Assembly (NCBI GenBank): GCA_002413095.1
Contig: DHWI01000048.1
Location: 1 to 6,921, forward strand
Direction: 5' to 3'
Length of the DNA stretch: 6,921 nt
Source: Thermoleophilia bacterium UBA5186
GTDB taxonomy: Bacteria > Actinomycetota > Thermoleophilia > Gaiellales > Gaiellaceae
The notes under the pieces were generated by a model. That model was not told the origin of the DNA. It worked only from the letters and a program-made list of their open reading frames with translations, and made no database searches. Shown in pieces: positions 1-5,088 of the stretch (position 1 is the first letter of the stretch; each line of letters begins with the position of its first letter). The translations under genes and the position numbers were made by a program.

Positions 1-557
1 AGGAGCCCGTTCACGACCTGGATCGCCTTCTCGGGGTCGTCGACGGCGACGTGCACGTGCATCCCGAAGATCAGCTCGCGGCGGGCGACGTACTGAAGCT
101 GGTCGACGAGGTTGCGGTAGCGATCGCGCGCGGTGATGCGCTGCCGCTCGAAGAGCGAGAACGGATGCGTGCCGGAGGAGCCGACGCGCAGCTCCTTGCT
201 TCGGGCGACCTCGCTGACGTAGCTGCGAATCTTCAGCAGCTGCTCCATGACATCCGCGGGCGTGCGGCAGACCGGTGTCGCGATCTCGAGCACCGACTGC
301 ATCAGCTCAGGGTTGATCCGGGGCTCGAGCTCGTGCCCGCTGACCGCGGCGAGCACGGTGTCGATGTGCTGGACGAGGTCGAACGTCTCGCCGTCGAGAA
401 GCATGTACTCCTCCTCGACCCCGAGCGTGTACGCGGCCTCGCTCTTGCCGAACGCGTGGTCGAGCACGCTGCCGCCGCGGGCGAACTCGCTGCCCTTGCC
501 GGTGATCGAGGCCGGGAAGATTTGCTTCATCCCCGGCTCTTTCCCGTCCGCGGTCAT
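1..557 (-). CDS. Carboxylate-amine ligase, glutamate-cysteine ligase GCS2/YbdK family (3' end outside window)
   Basis: My translation of the minus strand gives the first 185 residues of a GCS2-family ATP-dependent carboxylate-amine ligase; the family is usually about 370 residues, so about half is present. Visible hallmarks are GVEEEYMLLD (residues 46-55, metal/ATP-binding glutamates), ELMQSVLEIATPVC (84-97), SSGTHPF (127-133), RDRYRNL (144-150) and HVHVAVDD (167-174). Family members join glutamate to cysteine or another amine; E. coli YbdK has weak gamma-glutamylcysteine ligase activity, and the actinobacterial relative EgtA makes gamma-glutamylcysteine for ergothioneine. The substrate here is unknown. 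The ATG at 557-555 overlaps the TGA of the upstream RidA gene (ATGA), so translation is probably coupled; a second in-frame ATG lies at 530-528. The first roughly 40 residues before the core motif are longer than in many family members, so the downstream ATG remains possible. Confidence 0.88.
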   Translation of the reverse strand, partial: MTADGKEPGMKQIFPASITGKGSEFARGGSVLDHAFGKSEAAYTLGVEEEYMLLDGETFDLVQHIDTVLAAVSGHELEPRINPELMQSVLEIATPVCRTPADVMEQLLKIRSYVSEVARSKELRVGSSGTHPFSLFERQRITARDRYRNLVDQLQYVARRELIFGMHVHVAVDDPEKAIQVVNGL

Positions 558-934
558 CCAAGCACCGCCTCCGCCTCGATCTCCACGAGCCAACTCGGGT
601 CGAGAAGCTGGACGACGAGGCCGCTCGTCGCCGGCTTCGCCGCGCCGAAGACCTCGTTGTGCGCCCGCCCGACCGCCTCGATGTCCTCCGGCTTCGTGAC
701 GAACATGCGTGTGCGGACGACATCCTCCGGGCGCGCCCCCGCTTCGGCAAGCGCGGCAACGATGATCTCGAGCGCTCGCCGCGCCTGCGCGTAGGCGTCT
801 GGCGGAGGGGGCGAGCCGTCCGGCATGTTGGCGACCGTGCCCGAGACGTAGACATGGCCGCCGGCGACGACTGCGCGCGAGTAACCGAACCGTTGCTCGT
901 AGGGGTGCCCGGACGCAATCCGCTGCCGCTCCAC
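554..934 (-). CDS. RidA/YjgF/YER057c/UK114 family protein lacking the deaminase arginine
   Basis: This is a 126-residue protein of the Rid family, soluble trimers whose best-known member RidA hydrolyses reactive enamine/imine intermediates from PLP enzymes. Recognisable parts are the N-terminal FGYSRAVVAGGHVYVSGT (residues 16-33), the ARRALEIIVAALAEAGA helix (51-67), DVVRTRMFVT (71-80) and the closing strand LVEIEAEAV (116-124). Where E. coli RidA has PARS with catalytic Arg105, this protein has PATS (101-104), with Thr103 at the arginine position, so imine deaminase activity is doubtful and another ligand or reaction is possible. I chose the GTG at 934-932 because the protein then begins with the usual short lead-in MERQRIASG; a TTG at 970-968 would add 12 unlikely residues and run into the divergent gene. 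It is the first gene of a two-gene unit with the GCS2 ligase. Confidence 0.88.
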   Translation of the reverse strand: MERQRIASGHPYEQRFGYSRAVVAGGHVYVSGTVANMPDGSPPPPDAYAQARRALEIIVAALAEAGARPEDVVRTRMFVTKPEDIEAVGRAHNEVFGAAKPATSGLVVQLLDPSWLVEIEAEAVLG

Positions 935-939
935 GCGAC

Positions 940-945
940 TAGCAT
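940..945 (+). promoter_or_regulatory. Candidate -10 box (TAGCAT) for the serine hydrolase gene
   Basis: TAGCAT fits TAnnnT and ends 7 nt before the ATG at 953, the spacing expected for a leaderless mRNA; no Shine-Dalgarno is visible. No good -35 is seen at 17-18 nt. It overlaps the opposite-strand -10 candidate of the RidA gene by 5 bp. Confidence 0.35.
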
Positions 946-970
946 CGCGCGGATGGACGCCCTGCGCCAA
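941..970 (-). promoter_or_regulatory. Candidate promoter of the RidA-ligase operon
   Basis: On the minus strand TTGGCG (970-965) is followed after 18 nt by GATGCT (946-941), and six nt later by the GTG start at 934. The -10 is off consensus at its first base. If used, the transcript would be leaderless, which fits the absence of a Shine-Dalgarno sequence. Identification is by eye only. Confidence 0.35.
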
Positions 971-1771
971 GTCGAGGAGTGGCCCGCGGAGAATGCGGCC
1001 GTGGCGGTCGTCGAGCGTTCAGGAACGATCGCCTCGTACGGGGACGTCGACCGGGCCTTTCGCTTTGCGTCCGTCACCAAGCTCTACACGGCGCTCGCGA
1101 CGCTCGTCGCGCTCGAGGAGGGCGTCGTCGACCTCGACGATCCGGCCGGGCCTCCTGGGTCGACGTTGCGTCACCTCCTCGCCCACGCGTCCGGCCTGCC
1201 ACTCGAGGAGGGCGCTCCCATCGGCCGGCCCGGGCAACGGCGGATCTACTCGAACGTCGGCTTCGAGACGGCGGCCGCGCACGTCGCGCGCGCGGCGGAG
1301 ATGCCGTTCTCCGAGTATGCCCGCGCGGCCGTCCTCCAGCCGCTCGGGCTCGGCCTGGAGCTCGAGGGGTCTCCCGCAGGACGTGACTGGGCGCTCGGCG
1401 GGACGATCGCCGACGTCGCGGCGCTCGGGCGCGAGCTGCTCGCGCCGGCCCTTGTCGCGCCGGAGACCCTGGACGAGGCGACAAGCGTCCAGTTCCCCGG
1501 GCTCGTTGGGGTGCTGCCGGGTTTCGGCCGCCAGGATCCGAACGACTGGGGCCTCGGCATCGAGCTGCGCGACGGGAAGGCGCCACACTGGACCGGCTCG
1601 CGCAATTCGCCGCGCACCTTCGGCCACTTCGGGGCGAGCGGCACGTTCCTCTGGGTCGATCCCGAGGCCGAGCTCGCGCTCGCGTGCCTTACGGATTTGG
1701 ACTTCGACGAGTGGGCGGCGGAGGCGTGGCCTCGGCTCTCCGACGACGTGCTGGCCGAAGCGCGAGGGTGA
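953..1771 (+). CDS. Serine hydrolase, beta-lactamase / PBP4* (class C-like) family
   Basis: This 272-residue protein carries the three signature motifs of the penicillin-binding-protein-like serine hydrolase fold: SxxK as SVTK (nucleophile Ser40, Lys43) within FASVTKLYTA, YxN as YSN (99-101), and HFGASG (225-230) in the place of the KTG/HxG motif. The helix LRHLLAHASGLP (72-83) is also typical. Members include beta-lactamases, esterases and D-amino-acid or peptide hydrolases; nothing here singles out a substrate. There is no signal peptide, so it is probably cytoplasmic, and it is shorter than typical class C enzymes (about 350-400 residues). The ATG at 953 was chosen because upstream codons in this frame are antisense to the RidA gene. 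The last 27 codons overlap the 3' end of the convergent membrane-protein gene. Confidence 0.85.
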   Translation: MDALRQVEEWPAENAAVAVVERSGTIASYGDVDRAFRFASVTKLYTALATLVALEEGVVDLDDPAGPPGSTLRHLLAHASGLPLEEGAPIGRPGQRRIYSNVGFETAAAHVARAAEMPFSEYARAAVLQPLGLGLELEGSPAGRDWALGGTIADVAALGRELLAPALVAPETLDEATSVQFPGLVGVLPGFGRQDPNDWGLGIELRDGKAPHWTGSRNSPRTFGHFGASGTFLWVDPEAELALACLTDLDFDEWAAEAWPRLSDDVLAEARG

Positions 1772-2993
1772 GCGCCGCCAGCGCGGGAACGACGGCGAGC
1801 GCCAGCCCCACCGGCCGCGGCGCTCCGATTTGGCTCCAGACGGTCTGGAAGTCAGGATTCGGCCCCCAGAGCCCTGCGTCCAGCAGCATCGCCGCCGCGG
1901 AGTAGACCGTCACGAGCGCGGTCACGCGGGGCCAGCGCGCGAACGCGTCTGCGAGCCCGAGCGCGAGAAACGGCAGCGCCGGCACGAGGAAGCGCGGGCC
2001 GGGCGAAGCGCCGCCGTAGGGGTCGAAGTAGCCCGCGCTGAGCAGGAGGAAGAGCAGCGTGACAGCGCCGCAGACGAGTGCCTCCGCCCGCAGGCCTCGC
2101 CGCCAGAGGAGCACGAGCCCGGCGGCCGCCACGACGAGGATCGGCTGCTCCAGCAAGATGCCGTGGCGGCCGACGAGCAGCTCCTGCACGCCGTGCAGCC
2201 GCGGCAGGTGGATGCCGAAGAAGCCGCTTCGCTGCTCCTCGCTGAACTGCGCGGTGACGTAGCGGTACGAGAGGTGAAACGGCGAGCCGAACGCCGCCCA
2301 GTCGTAGGCGCCGAGCGCGACCGCAGCCGGCAGTGCACCCACGACGAAGAGCAGCGCAGCCCTCGCGGAGCGCGAACGCACGAGCGCGTAAGCGAGCAAA
2401 ACGGCTCCCGCCAGTACCGCCTGGTACTCGAAGAGGACGGCCGCGCCTGCGCACGCTCCTGCTCCAAGTAACAGTCTGTTACTAAGTTTGGACGGCGCAG
2501 AGATGAGCAGGAACGCCGCGAAGGCGAGCGCTCCGGCGGCCACGTGCCCGACCGTCGTTCCCGCCAACGGCAGCGCAAGCGTTCCGAGACCGAAGGCGAC
2601 CGCGACGCGATTGCCCGTGCCGGGTCGCAGCCGCTGGGCTCTCGACCGGACGAGCACGATCGCGATCGCGTAGGCGATCCCGCCGGTCAGGAGCCGCGCG
2701 ACCCAGAGGAGGGCCTCCGAGCGCCACGGCGCGTCGCGGGCGCCCGCCACCCGCATCGCCGCGACGGTCGGCACGGCGAGGAACGAGATTCCCGGCGCCT
2801 TGTCGGTGTAGACGTGTCCTCCGTAGAGCGCCTTGTCGCCGGTCTGGCTCGAGTAGCGGTCGATCCGCAGGCTTCCGTCGAGGACGATCGACTGCGCGAG
2901 CCCGAGACGCGAGACGTCCTGCCAGTTCACGCCGTACGCGAACGAGAGCGCGCTGAGCGCGCAGAGGGCGACGAGAAGGGCCGACCGCTTCAG
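1689..2993 (-). CDS. Polytopic membrane protein, GT-C-like (glycosyltransferase 39/RgtA-type) candidate, probable CTG start
   Basis: The product is a 434-residue hydrophobic integral membrane protein with roughly ten predicted helices. From the CTG at 2993 it begins with a positively charged residue pair and a helix (residues 4-21), then a loop of about 40 residues with LDGSLRIDRY, GDKALYGGHVY and TDKAPG, then repeated hydrophobic spans. A long first extracytoplasmic loop with conserved acidic and DKaPG-like residues, followed by many helices, resembles GT-C enzymes that use polyprenyl-phosphate sugars; this assignment comes from recognition only and the sugar and acceptor are unknown. Without the CTG the first ATG/GTG/TTG is GTG 2930, which would delete the whole first helix. 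The CTG overlaps the upstream stop as CTGA, with a weak CAGG 7 nt before it. The C-terminal Arg/Pro-rich tail is encoded in the 83-bp overlap with the convergent hydrolase gene. Confidence 0.72.
   Translation of the reverse strand: MKRSALLVALCALSALSFAYGVNWQDVSRLGLAQSIVLDGSLRIDRYSSQTGDKALYGGHVYTDKAPGISFLAVPTVAAMRVAGARDAPWRSEALLWVARLLTGGIAYAIAIVLVRSRAQRLRPGTGNRVAVAFGLGTLALPLAGTTVGHVAAGALAFAAFLLISAPSKLSNRLLLGAGACAGAAVLFEYQAVLAGAVLLAYALVRSRSARAALLFVVGALPAAVALGAYDWAAFGSPFHLSYRYVTAQFSEEQRSGFFGIHLPRLHGVQELLVGRHGILLEQPILVVAAAGLVLLWRRGLRAEALVCGAVTLLFLLLSAGYFDPYGGASPGPRFLVPALPFLALGLADAFARWPRVTALVTVYSAAAMLLDAGLWGPNPDFQTVWSQIGAPRPVGLALAVVPALAALTLALRPARRRRAEATPPPPTRRSPNP
2467..2483. repeat. 17-bp palindrome AGTAACAG-T-CTGTTACT inside the membrane-protein gene
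   Basis: The arms AGTAACAG (2467-2474) and CTGTTACT (2476-2483) are perfect reverse complements around T2475. The element is AT-rich in an otherwise GC-rich gene and coincides with a run of rare codons, including TTA (codon 175) and AGA. Confidence 0.75.
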
Positions 2994-3310
2994 GAACCGA
3001 CCTGCGGGAGGACGTGCTGCTCGTACGTTGCGCGATCGCAGGCCGCGACCGTGACCGGCGTGATCGTCCGCAGCGAGCCGCCGCCTGGTCCGGCCGTGTC
3101 CCCGGGCCGGAGCATCCGCCCGCCGCCGCCGCTGGCCATCCCGCGGAGGAGGACGACGAAGCGGCCATCGGCGTCGATCGTCACGCCCGGCCCGTGCTCC
3201 TCGCGGGCGAGCTCGCCGGCGATCCGCCTCAGGATCGCGCCAGGAAGCGAGCCGAACAGGCCGATCCGGGAGAGCTCGGCGGCGGTGGCCGGGTCGTGCC
3301 TGGGACTCAT
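2990..3310 (-). CDS. Small degenerate cyclic-nucleotide-binding-like domain protein
   Basis: This 106-residue protein resembles a shortened cNMP-binding (Crp/Fnr-type) beta-roll. LSRIGLFGSLPGAILRRIAG (residues 13-32) matches the usual N-terminal helix pattern, PGVTIDADGRFVVLLRGMA (41-59) the first strands, LRPGD (67-71) the strand before the binding pocket, and ITPVTVAACDRATYEQHVL (83-101) the closing strands and helix. The phosphate-binding cassette, normally GE-x-ALL followed by an arginine, is replaced by GPGGG (74-78), so nucleotide binding is unlikely. There is no DNA-binding domain; it may be a regulatory or scaffold partner of the flanking genes. The ATG at 3310 overlaps the TGA of a possible 11-codon leader ORF, and its own TGA overlaps the CTG of the next gene. 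Codon third positions are G/C-rich, supporting a real gene; the family call is tentative. Confidence 0.68.
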   Translation of the reverse strand: MSPRHDPATAAELSRIGLFGSLPGAILRRIAGELAREEHGPGVTIDADGRFVVLLRGMASGGGGRMLRPGDTAGPGGGSLRTITPVTVAACDRATYEQHVLPQVGS

Positions 3311-3342
3311 GACTCGTCGATCGGCTCCGGCTGGTCGTGCAC
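3307..3342 (-). CDS. Possible 11-codon translationally coupled leader ORF
   Basis: On the minus strand AAGGAG (3353-3348), the best Shine-Dalgarno in this operon, lies 5 nt before GTG 3342. The reading frame encodes VHDQPEPIDES and ends in a TGA overlapping the ATG of the cNMP-like gene (ATGA). The downstream gene has no good Shine-Dalgarno of its own. The ORF could load ribosomes for it by termination-reinitiation. It may equally be chance. Confidence 0.35.
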   Translation of the reverse strand: MHDQPEPIDES

Positions 3343-3365
3343 GGCGTCTCCTTCGGTTGGGACTC

Positions 3366-4166
3366 CTATTCTTGCCGCGCAGGCAGAAGGACGCGGAGAG
3401 CGCGCGGGCGCACCTCGAAGCGGAGCGGCGATTCGAGCTCGACGGGCTCGCCGTCGATCGCCGCCTCGATTTTCGAGCCCGGCGTCTCGACCGTGAAGCT
3501 CGTGCCCTTGCGGTCGTTCCACGCCGACGGAAGCCAGCCCTCGAGCGTGTAGAGGTGGAGCACCCCTTCGTCGAGCCGCTCGCGCTCGCCGACGTTGAAG
3601 AGATCGAGCTCGTAGGCGTTGTTCCCCACGAAGATCACCCGGGCCTCTACGGGACGGCCGTCCACGGTCGCGCGCAGTCCGTGGCGCTCGCGGGCGGTGA
3701 CCCAGAGCGCCCGCACTCGCGCCAGCGCGGCCCGGCGACGCCGCCGGTGCTCGCGGCGGTGCACCAACTGCGCGTAGGCGCCTAGCGAGGCGTTGTTCAG
3801 GAAGAGTCGCCCGTTGACGGAGCCGACGTCGATCGTCCGCTCCGCGCCGCCGAAAGCGTCGAGCGCACCGATTGGATCGTCCCGGTCGAGCCCGACGTCG
3901 CGGGCGAAATGATTGCGTGTCCCAAACGGGATGCACACGAACGGGAGCCCTCGCTCGATCGCGATCTCGGCGACCGGCGCAAGCGACCCATCCCCGCCTG
4001 CCATGCCCAATGCGTCCGCTTCGGCCCCCCGCGCGAGCTCCGCCGGGTCCTCCTTCTCGCCGAGAACGCGGACGCGTACCCCTTTCTCCTCGGCCGCACG
4101 GCGCAGCTCGTCCACGGCCGGCCCCCCCGAGCCGGAGCGCGGGTTTATGAGGAGAAAAGCCGCCAA
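3366..4166 (-). CDS. Diacylglycerol kinase family lipid kinase
   Basis: This 266-residue protein has the catalytic domain of the diacylglycerol/sphingosine kinase family (DAGKc), which transfers the ATP gamma-phosphate to a lipid hydroxyl at the inner membrane face. Visible motifs, numbered from TTG 4166, are NPRSGSGG (8-15), the nucleotide-binding GGDGSL (57-62), PFGTRNHFARDVGLD (80-94), VGNNAYEL (180-187), LDEGVLHLY (198-206) and DGEP (238-241). The length is slightly below the roughly 300 residues of stand-alone DgkB/YegS-type members, and the domain is complete. An Arg-rich segment (136-145) could contact phospholipid headgroups. TTG 4166 puts NP at residue 8, usual for the family, and sits 7 nt after a -10-like TACATT; TTG 4175 would add three residues. 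It is the first gene of a minus-strand operon with the cNMP-like and GT-C-like genes; the lipid substrate is unknown. Confidence 0.87.
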   Translation of the reverse strand: MAAFLLINPRSGSGGPAVDELRRAAEEKGVRVRVLGEKEDPAELARGAEADALGMAGGDGSLAPVAEIAIERGLPFVCIPFGTRNHFARDVGLDRDDPIGALDAFGGAERTIDVGSVNGRLFLNNASLGAYAQLVHRREHRRRRRAALARVRALWVTARERHGLRATVDGRPVEARVIFVGNNAYELDLFNVGERERLDEGVLHLYTLEGWLPSAWNDRKGTSFTVETPGSKIEAAIDGEPVELESPLRFEVRPRALRVLLPARQE

Positions 4167-4173
4167 CCACCCC

Positions 4174-4179
4174 AATGTA
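4174..4179 (-). promoter_or_regulatory. Candidate -10 box (TACATT) for the lipid kinase operon
   Basis: TACATT on the minus strand fits TAnnnT and ends 7 nt before TTG 4166, consistent with a leaderless mRNA. No convincing -35 was found. Confidence 0.3.
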
Positions 4180-4252
4180 GTAGGTCCGACCGACCCGCCA
4201 GTTGAGCCGTTCGGCCCACCGCGCGGACTCGTCTCGTGCCGATTCCACGCAT

Positions 4253-4399
4253 ATGAGCGAACGAGGCATGCACCACATCGCGGACGACCTGTCCGAGACG
4301 TGGATCGAGGACTGGGCCGGAGCGGGCGTGGCCGAGATCGAGAACTATCTCGCGAAGCACGCCGCCTTCTTGCTCTTCCTCGAGTCGAACAAGGCCTAG
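4253..4399 (+). CDS. Small acidic hypothetical protein (48 aa)
   Basis: ATG 4253 opens a 48-codon ORF ending in TAG at 4397-4399, with nearly all codons ending in G or C, as in the confident genes. The protein has two His near its start, then a predicted amphipathic helix TWIEDWAGAGVAEIENYLAK (residues 16-35) running into the hydrophobic AAFLLFLES (37-45). There is no signal peptide or known catalytic motif. The helical, acidic, aromatic-rich character suggests a small protein-binding or membrane-associated peptide; I do not recognise a function. A TTG 51 nt upstream would add an unlikely Ser/Arg-rich prefix. No clear ribosome binding site is present, so it may be leaderless. It diverges from the lipid kinase gene (86 bp between the starts) and is followed at once by hairpin structures. 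Confidence 0.62.
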   Translation: MSERGMHHIADDLSETWIEDWAGAGVAEIENYLAKHAAFLLFLESNKA

Positions 4400-4417
4400 G
4401 CGTCGACTCGGCGACGC
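4400..4417 (+). terminator. Candidate weak terminator hairpin after the small protein gene
   Basis: GCGTCG (4400-4405) and CGACGC (4412-4417) form a 6-bp perfect stem with a 6-nt loop beginning directly after the TAG, followed by TGTTT. The T-tract is weak, so termination strength is uncertain. Confidence 0.4.
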
Positions 4418-4424
4418 TGTTTCA

Positions 4425-4449
4425 GGGCGGGTGGCTTTGCCGCCTGCCC
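4425..4449. other. Stable hairpin, 11-bp stem with TTT loop
   Basis: GGGCGGGTGGC (4425-4435) and GCCGCCTGCCC (4439-4449) pair over 11 positions, with two G-U wobbles on the plus strand, around TTT. No U-tract follows on either strand. It may act as a transcript 3'-end stabiliser or a second terminator element for the small-protein mRNA. Confidence 0.5.
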
Positions 4450-4513
4450 GTCTGCGCTCCCTGACCGATCCGTCAAGCGCGAGCGCCGCCTCCGCAAGAG
4501 AGCCCGCCGAGGT

Positions 4514-4543
4514 TTGTCCGCGCCCCCTAGCGCGGAATAACGT
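4514..4543 (+). promoter_or_regulatory. Candidate promoter of the DUF2231 gene
   Basis: TTGTCC (4514-4519), an 18-nt spacer and TAACGT (4538-4543) form a plausible sigma-70-type promoter. A start near 4550 would leave a short leader containing the ribosome binding site. A 6-bp palindrome (CCGCGC 4518-4523, GCGCGG 4530-4535) lies across the -35 edge and spacer. Confidence 0.42.
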
Positions 4544-4571
4544 GTCGCAACCGATCTGGGAGGCGACACGT
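4540..4571. repeat. Perfect 9-bp inverted repeat over the -10, RBS and start of the DUF2231 gene
   Basis: ACGTGTCGC (4540-4548) and GCGACACGT (4563-4571) are perfect reverse complements separated by 14 nt. The left arm overlaps the -10 candidate; the right arm takes in the last G of the GGGAGG ribosome binding site and the first two bases of the GTG start. This is consistent with an operator for a dimeric regulator, or with an mRNA hairpin if transcription starts upstream of 4540. Confidence 0.7.
4558..4563 (+). promoter_or_regulatory. Ribosome binding site GGGAGG for the DUF2231 gene
   Basis: GGGAGG ends 6 nt before GTG 4570 and decides this start. It lies mostly in the loop of the inverted repeat 4540-4571. 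Confidence 0.7.
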
Positions 4572-5040
4572 GAAGCTCGAGTACCTCTGGCGCGGAACAC
4601 CGGGCCACCCACTCCACCCGCCCCTTACGCATGCGACGATCGGCACCTACACGTTTGCGACGGCCGCGGCGCTAGCTGACGTGACGGGGATCAGCAACAA
4701 CGCGGCGACCCACGGGTGGTGGCTCGCACTGATCTTCGGTTTGATCATCACCGGGCCCACGGCCCTGACCGGCCTGCTCGAGTGGCTGAAGATCTCATGG
4801 GGCACGCCGCTCAAGCGCACCGCGACGACGCACATGATCGTCATGCTGAGCGCAACGGTCTTCTTCCTGGCCGCGGCGATATTGGGCCACGCCTGCTTCA
4901 AGACCGGTGACGTGAGCGCTGGGCCGTTCATCCTCACGCTGATCGGTTTCGCGCTGCTGACCCTCGGCGGGATTTTCGGCGGCTCCCTCGTCTTCGTGCA
5001 CGGGATGCGCCAGCTGAAGCAGAAGGAGGCCGAGGGCTAA
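4570..5040 (+). CDS. DUF2231 family four-helix membrane protein
   Basis: This is a 156-residue integral membrane protein matching the DUF2231 pattern: an N-terminal HPLHPPLTH motif (residues 13-21) leading into helix 1 (about 20-38), then helices at about 52-72, 88-108 and 119-143, ending in a short charged tail. The family's function is unknown; its conserved histidines have prompted suggestions of metal or haem binding, which I cannot confirm here. The first histidine-rich stretch and His21, His49, His88, His107 and His144 lie at or near membrane faces. The start is GTG with a strong GGGAGG ribosome binding site. The gene has its own promoter candidate overlapped by an inverted repeat, and ends inside a terminator hairpin, so it is probably monocistronic and regulated separately from the preceding small gene. 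Confidence 0.85.
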   Translation: MKLEYLWRGTPGHPLHPPLTHATIGTYTFATAAALADVTGISNNAATHGWWLALIFGLIITGPTALTGLLEWLKISWGTPLKRTATTHMIVMLSATVFFLAAAILGHACFKTGDVSAGPFILTLIGFALLTLGGIFGGSLVFVHGMRQLKQKEAEG

Positions 5041-5055
5041 CTCGGCCTTTCTTTT
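5027..5055 (+). terminator. Rho-independent terminator of the DUF2231 gene
   Basis: AGGCCGAG (5027-5034) and CTCGGCCT (5041-5048) form an 8-bp perfect stem; the 6-nt loop holds the TAA stop (5038-5040); TTCTTTT follows (5049-5055). The left arm lies inside the coding region. Confidence 0.85.
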
Positions 5056-5088
5056 ATCTCCCGAGCGAAGCGAAGGGACTGACCAACC

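Noticed and set aside
935..970. TTG start at 970 for the RidA gene
   Set aside because: It adds 12 residues not expected in the family and reaches into the divergent hydrolase gene; GTG 934 gives the usual N-terminus.
993..2471. Plus-strand ORF of 492 codons
   Set aside because: Its first half is the +1 frame of the serine hydrolase and the rest is antisense to the membrane protein; Arg/Ser-rich shadow.
2948..2962. GCGCGCT-G-AGCGCGC palindrome
   Set aside because: It falls within codons for an Ala/Leu/Ser membrane helix, where such palindromes arise readily from GC-rich codons.
2544..3785. Plus-strand ORF of 413 codons
   Set aside because: It is antisense to three genes with recognisable motifs or membrane pattern; Arg/Pro/Glu-rich without domain features.
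4202..4252. TTG 4202 as start of the small plus-strand gene
   Set aside because: The extra 17 residues are Ser/Arg-rich with poor codon character; ATG 4253 is better.
3307..4278. Minus-strand ORF of 323 codons
   Set aside because: Out-of-frame shadow of the lipid kinase, extremely Arg-rich; only its last 11 codons, behind AAGGAG, are kept as a possible leader ORF.
5059..5078. TCCC...GGGA with tandem GCGAA GCGAA between the two convergent genes
   Set aside because: Only a short imperfect hairpin with two repeat units; too small to call an element without a genome-wide count.
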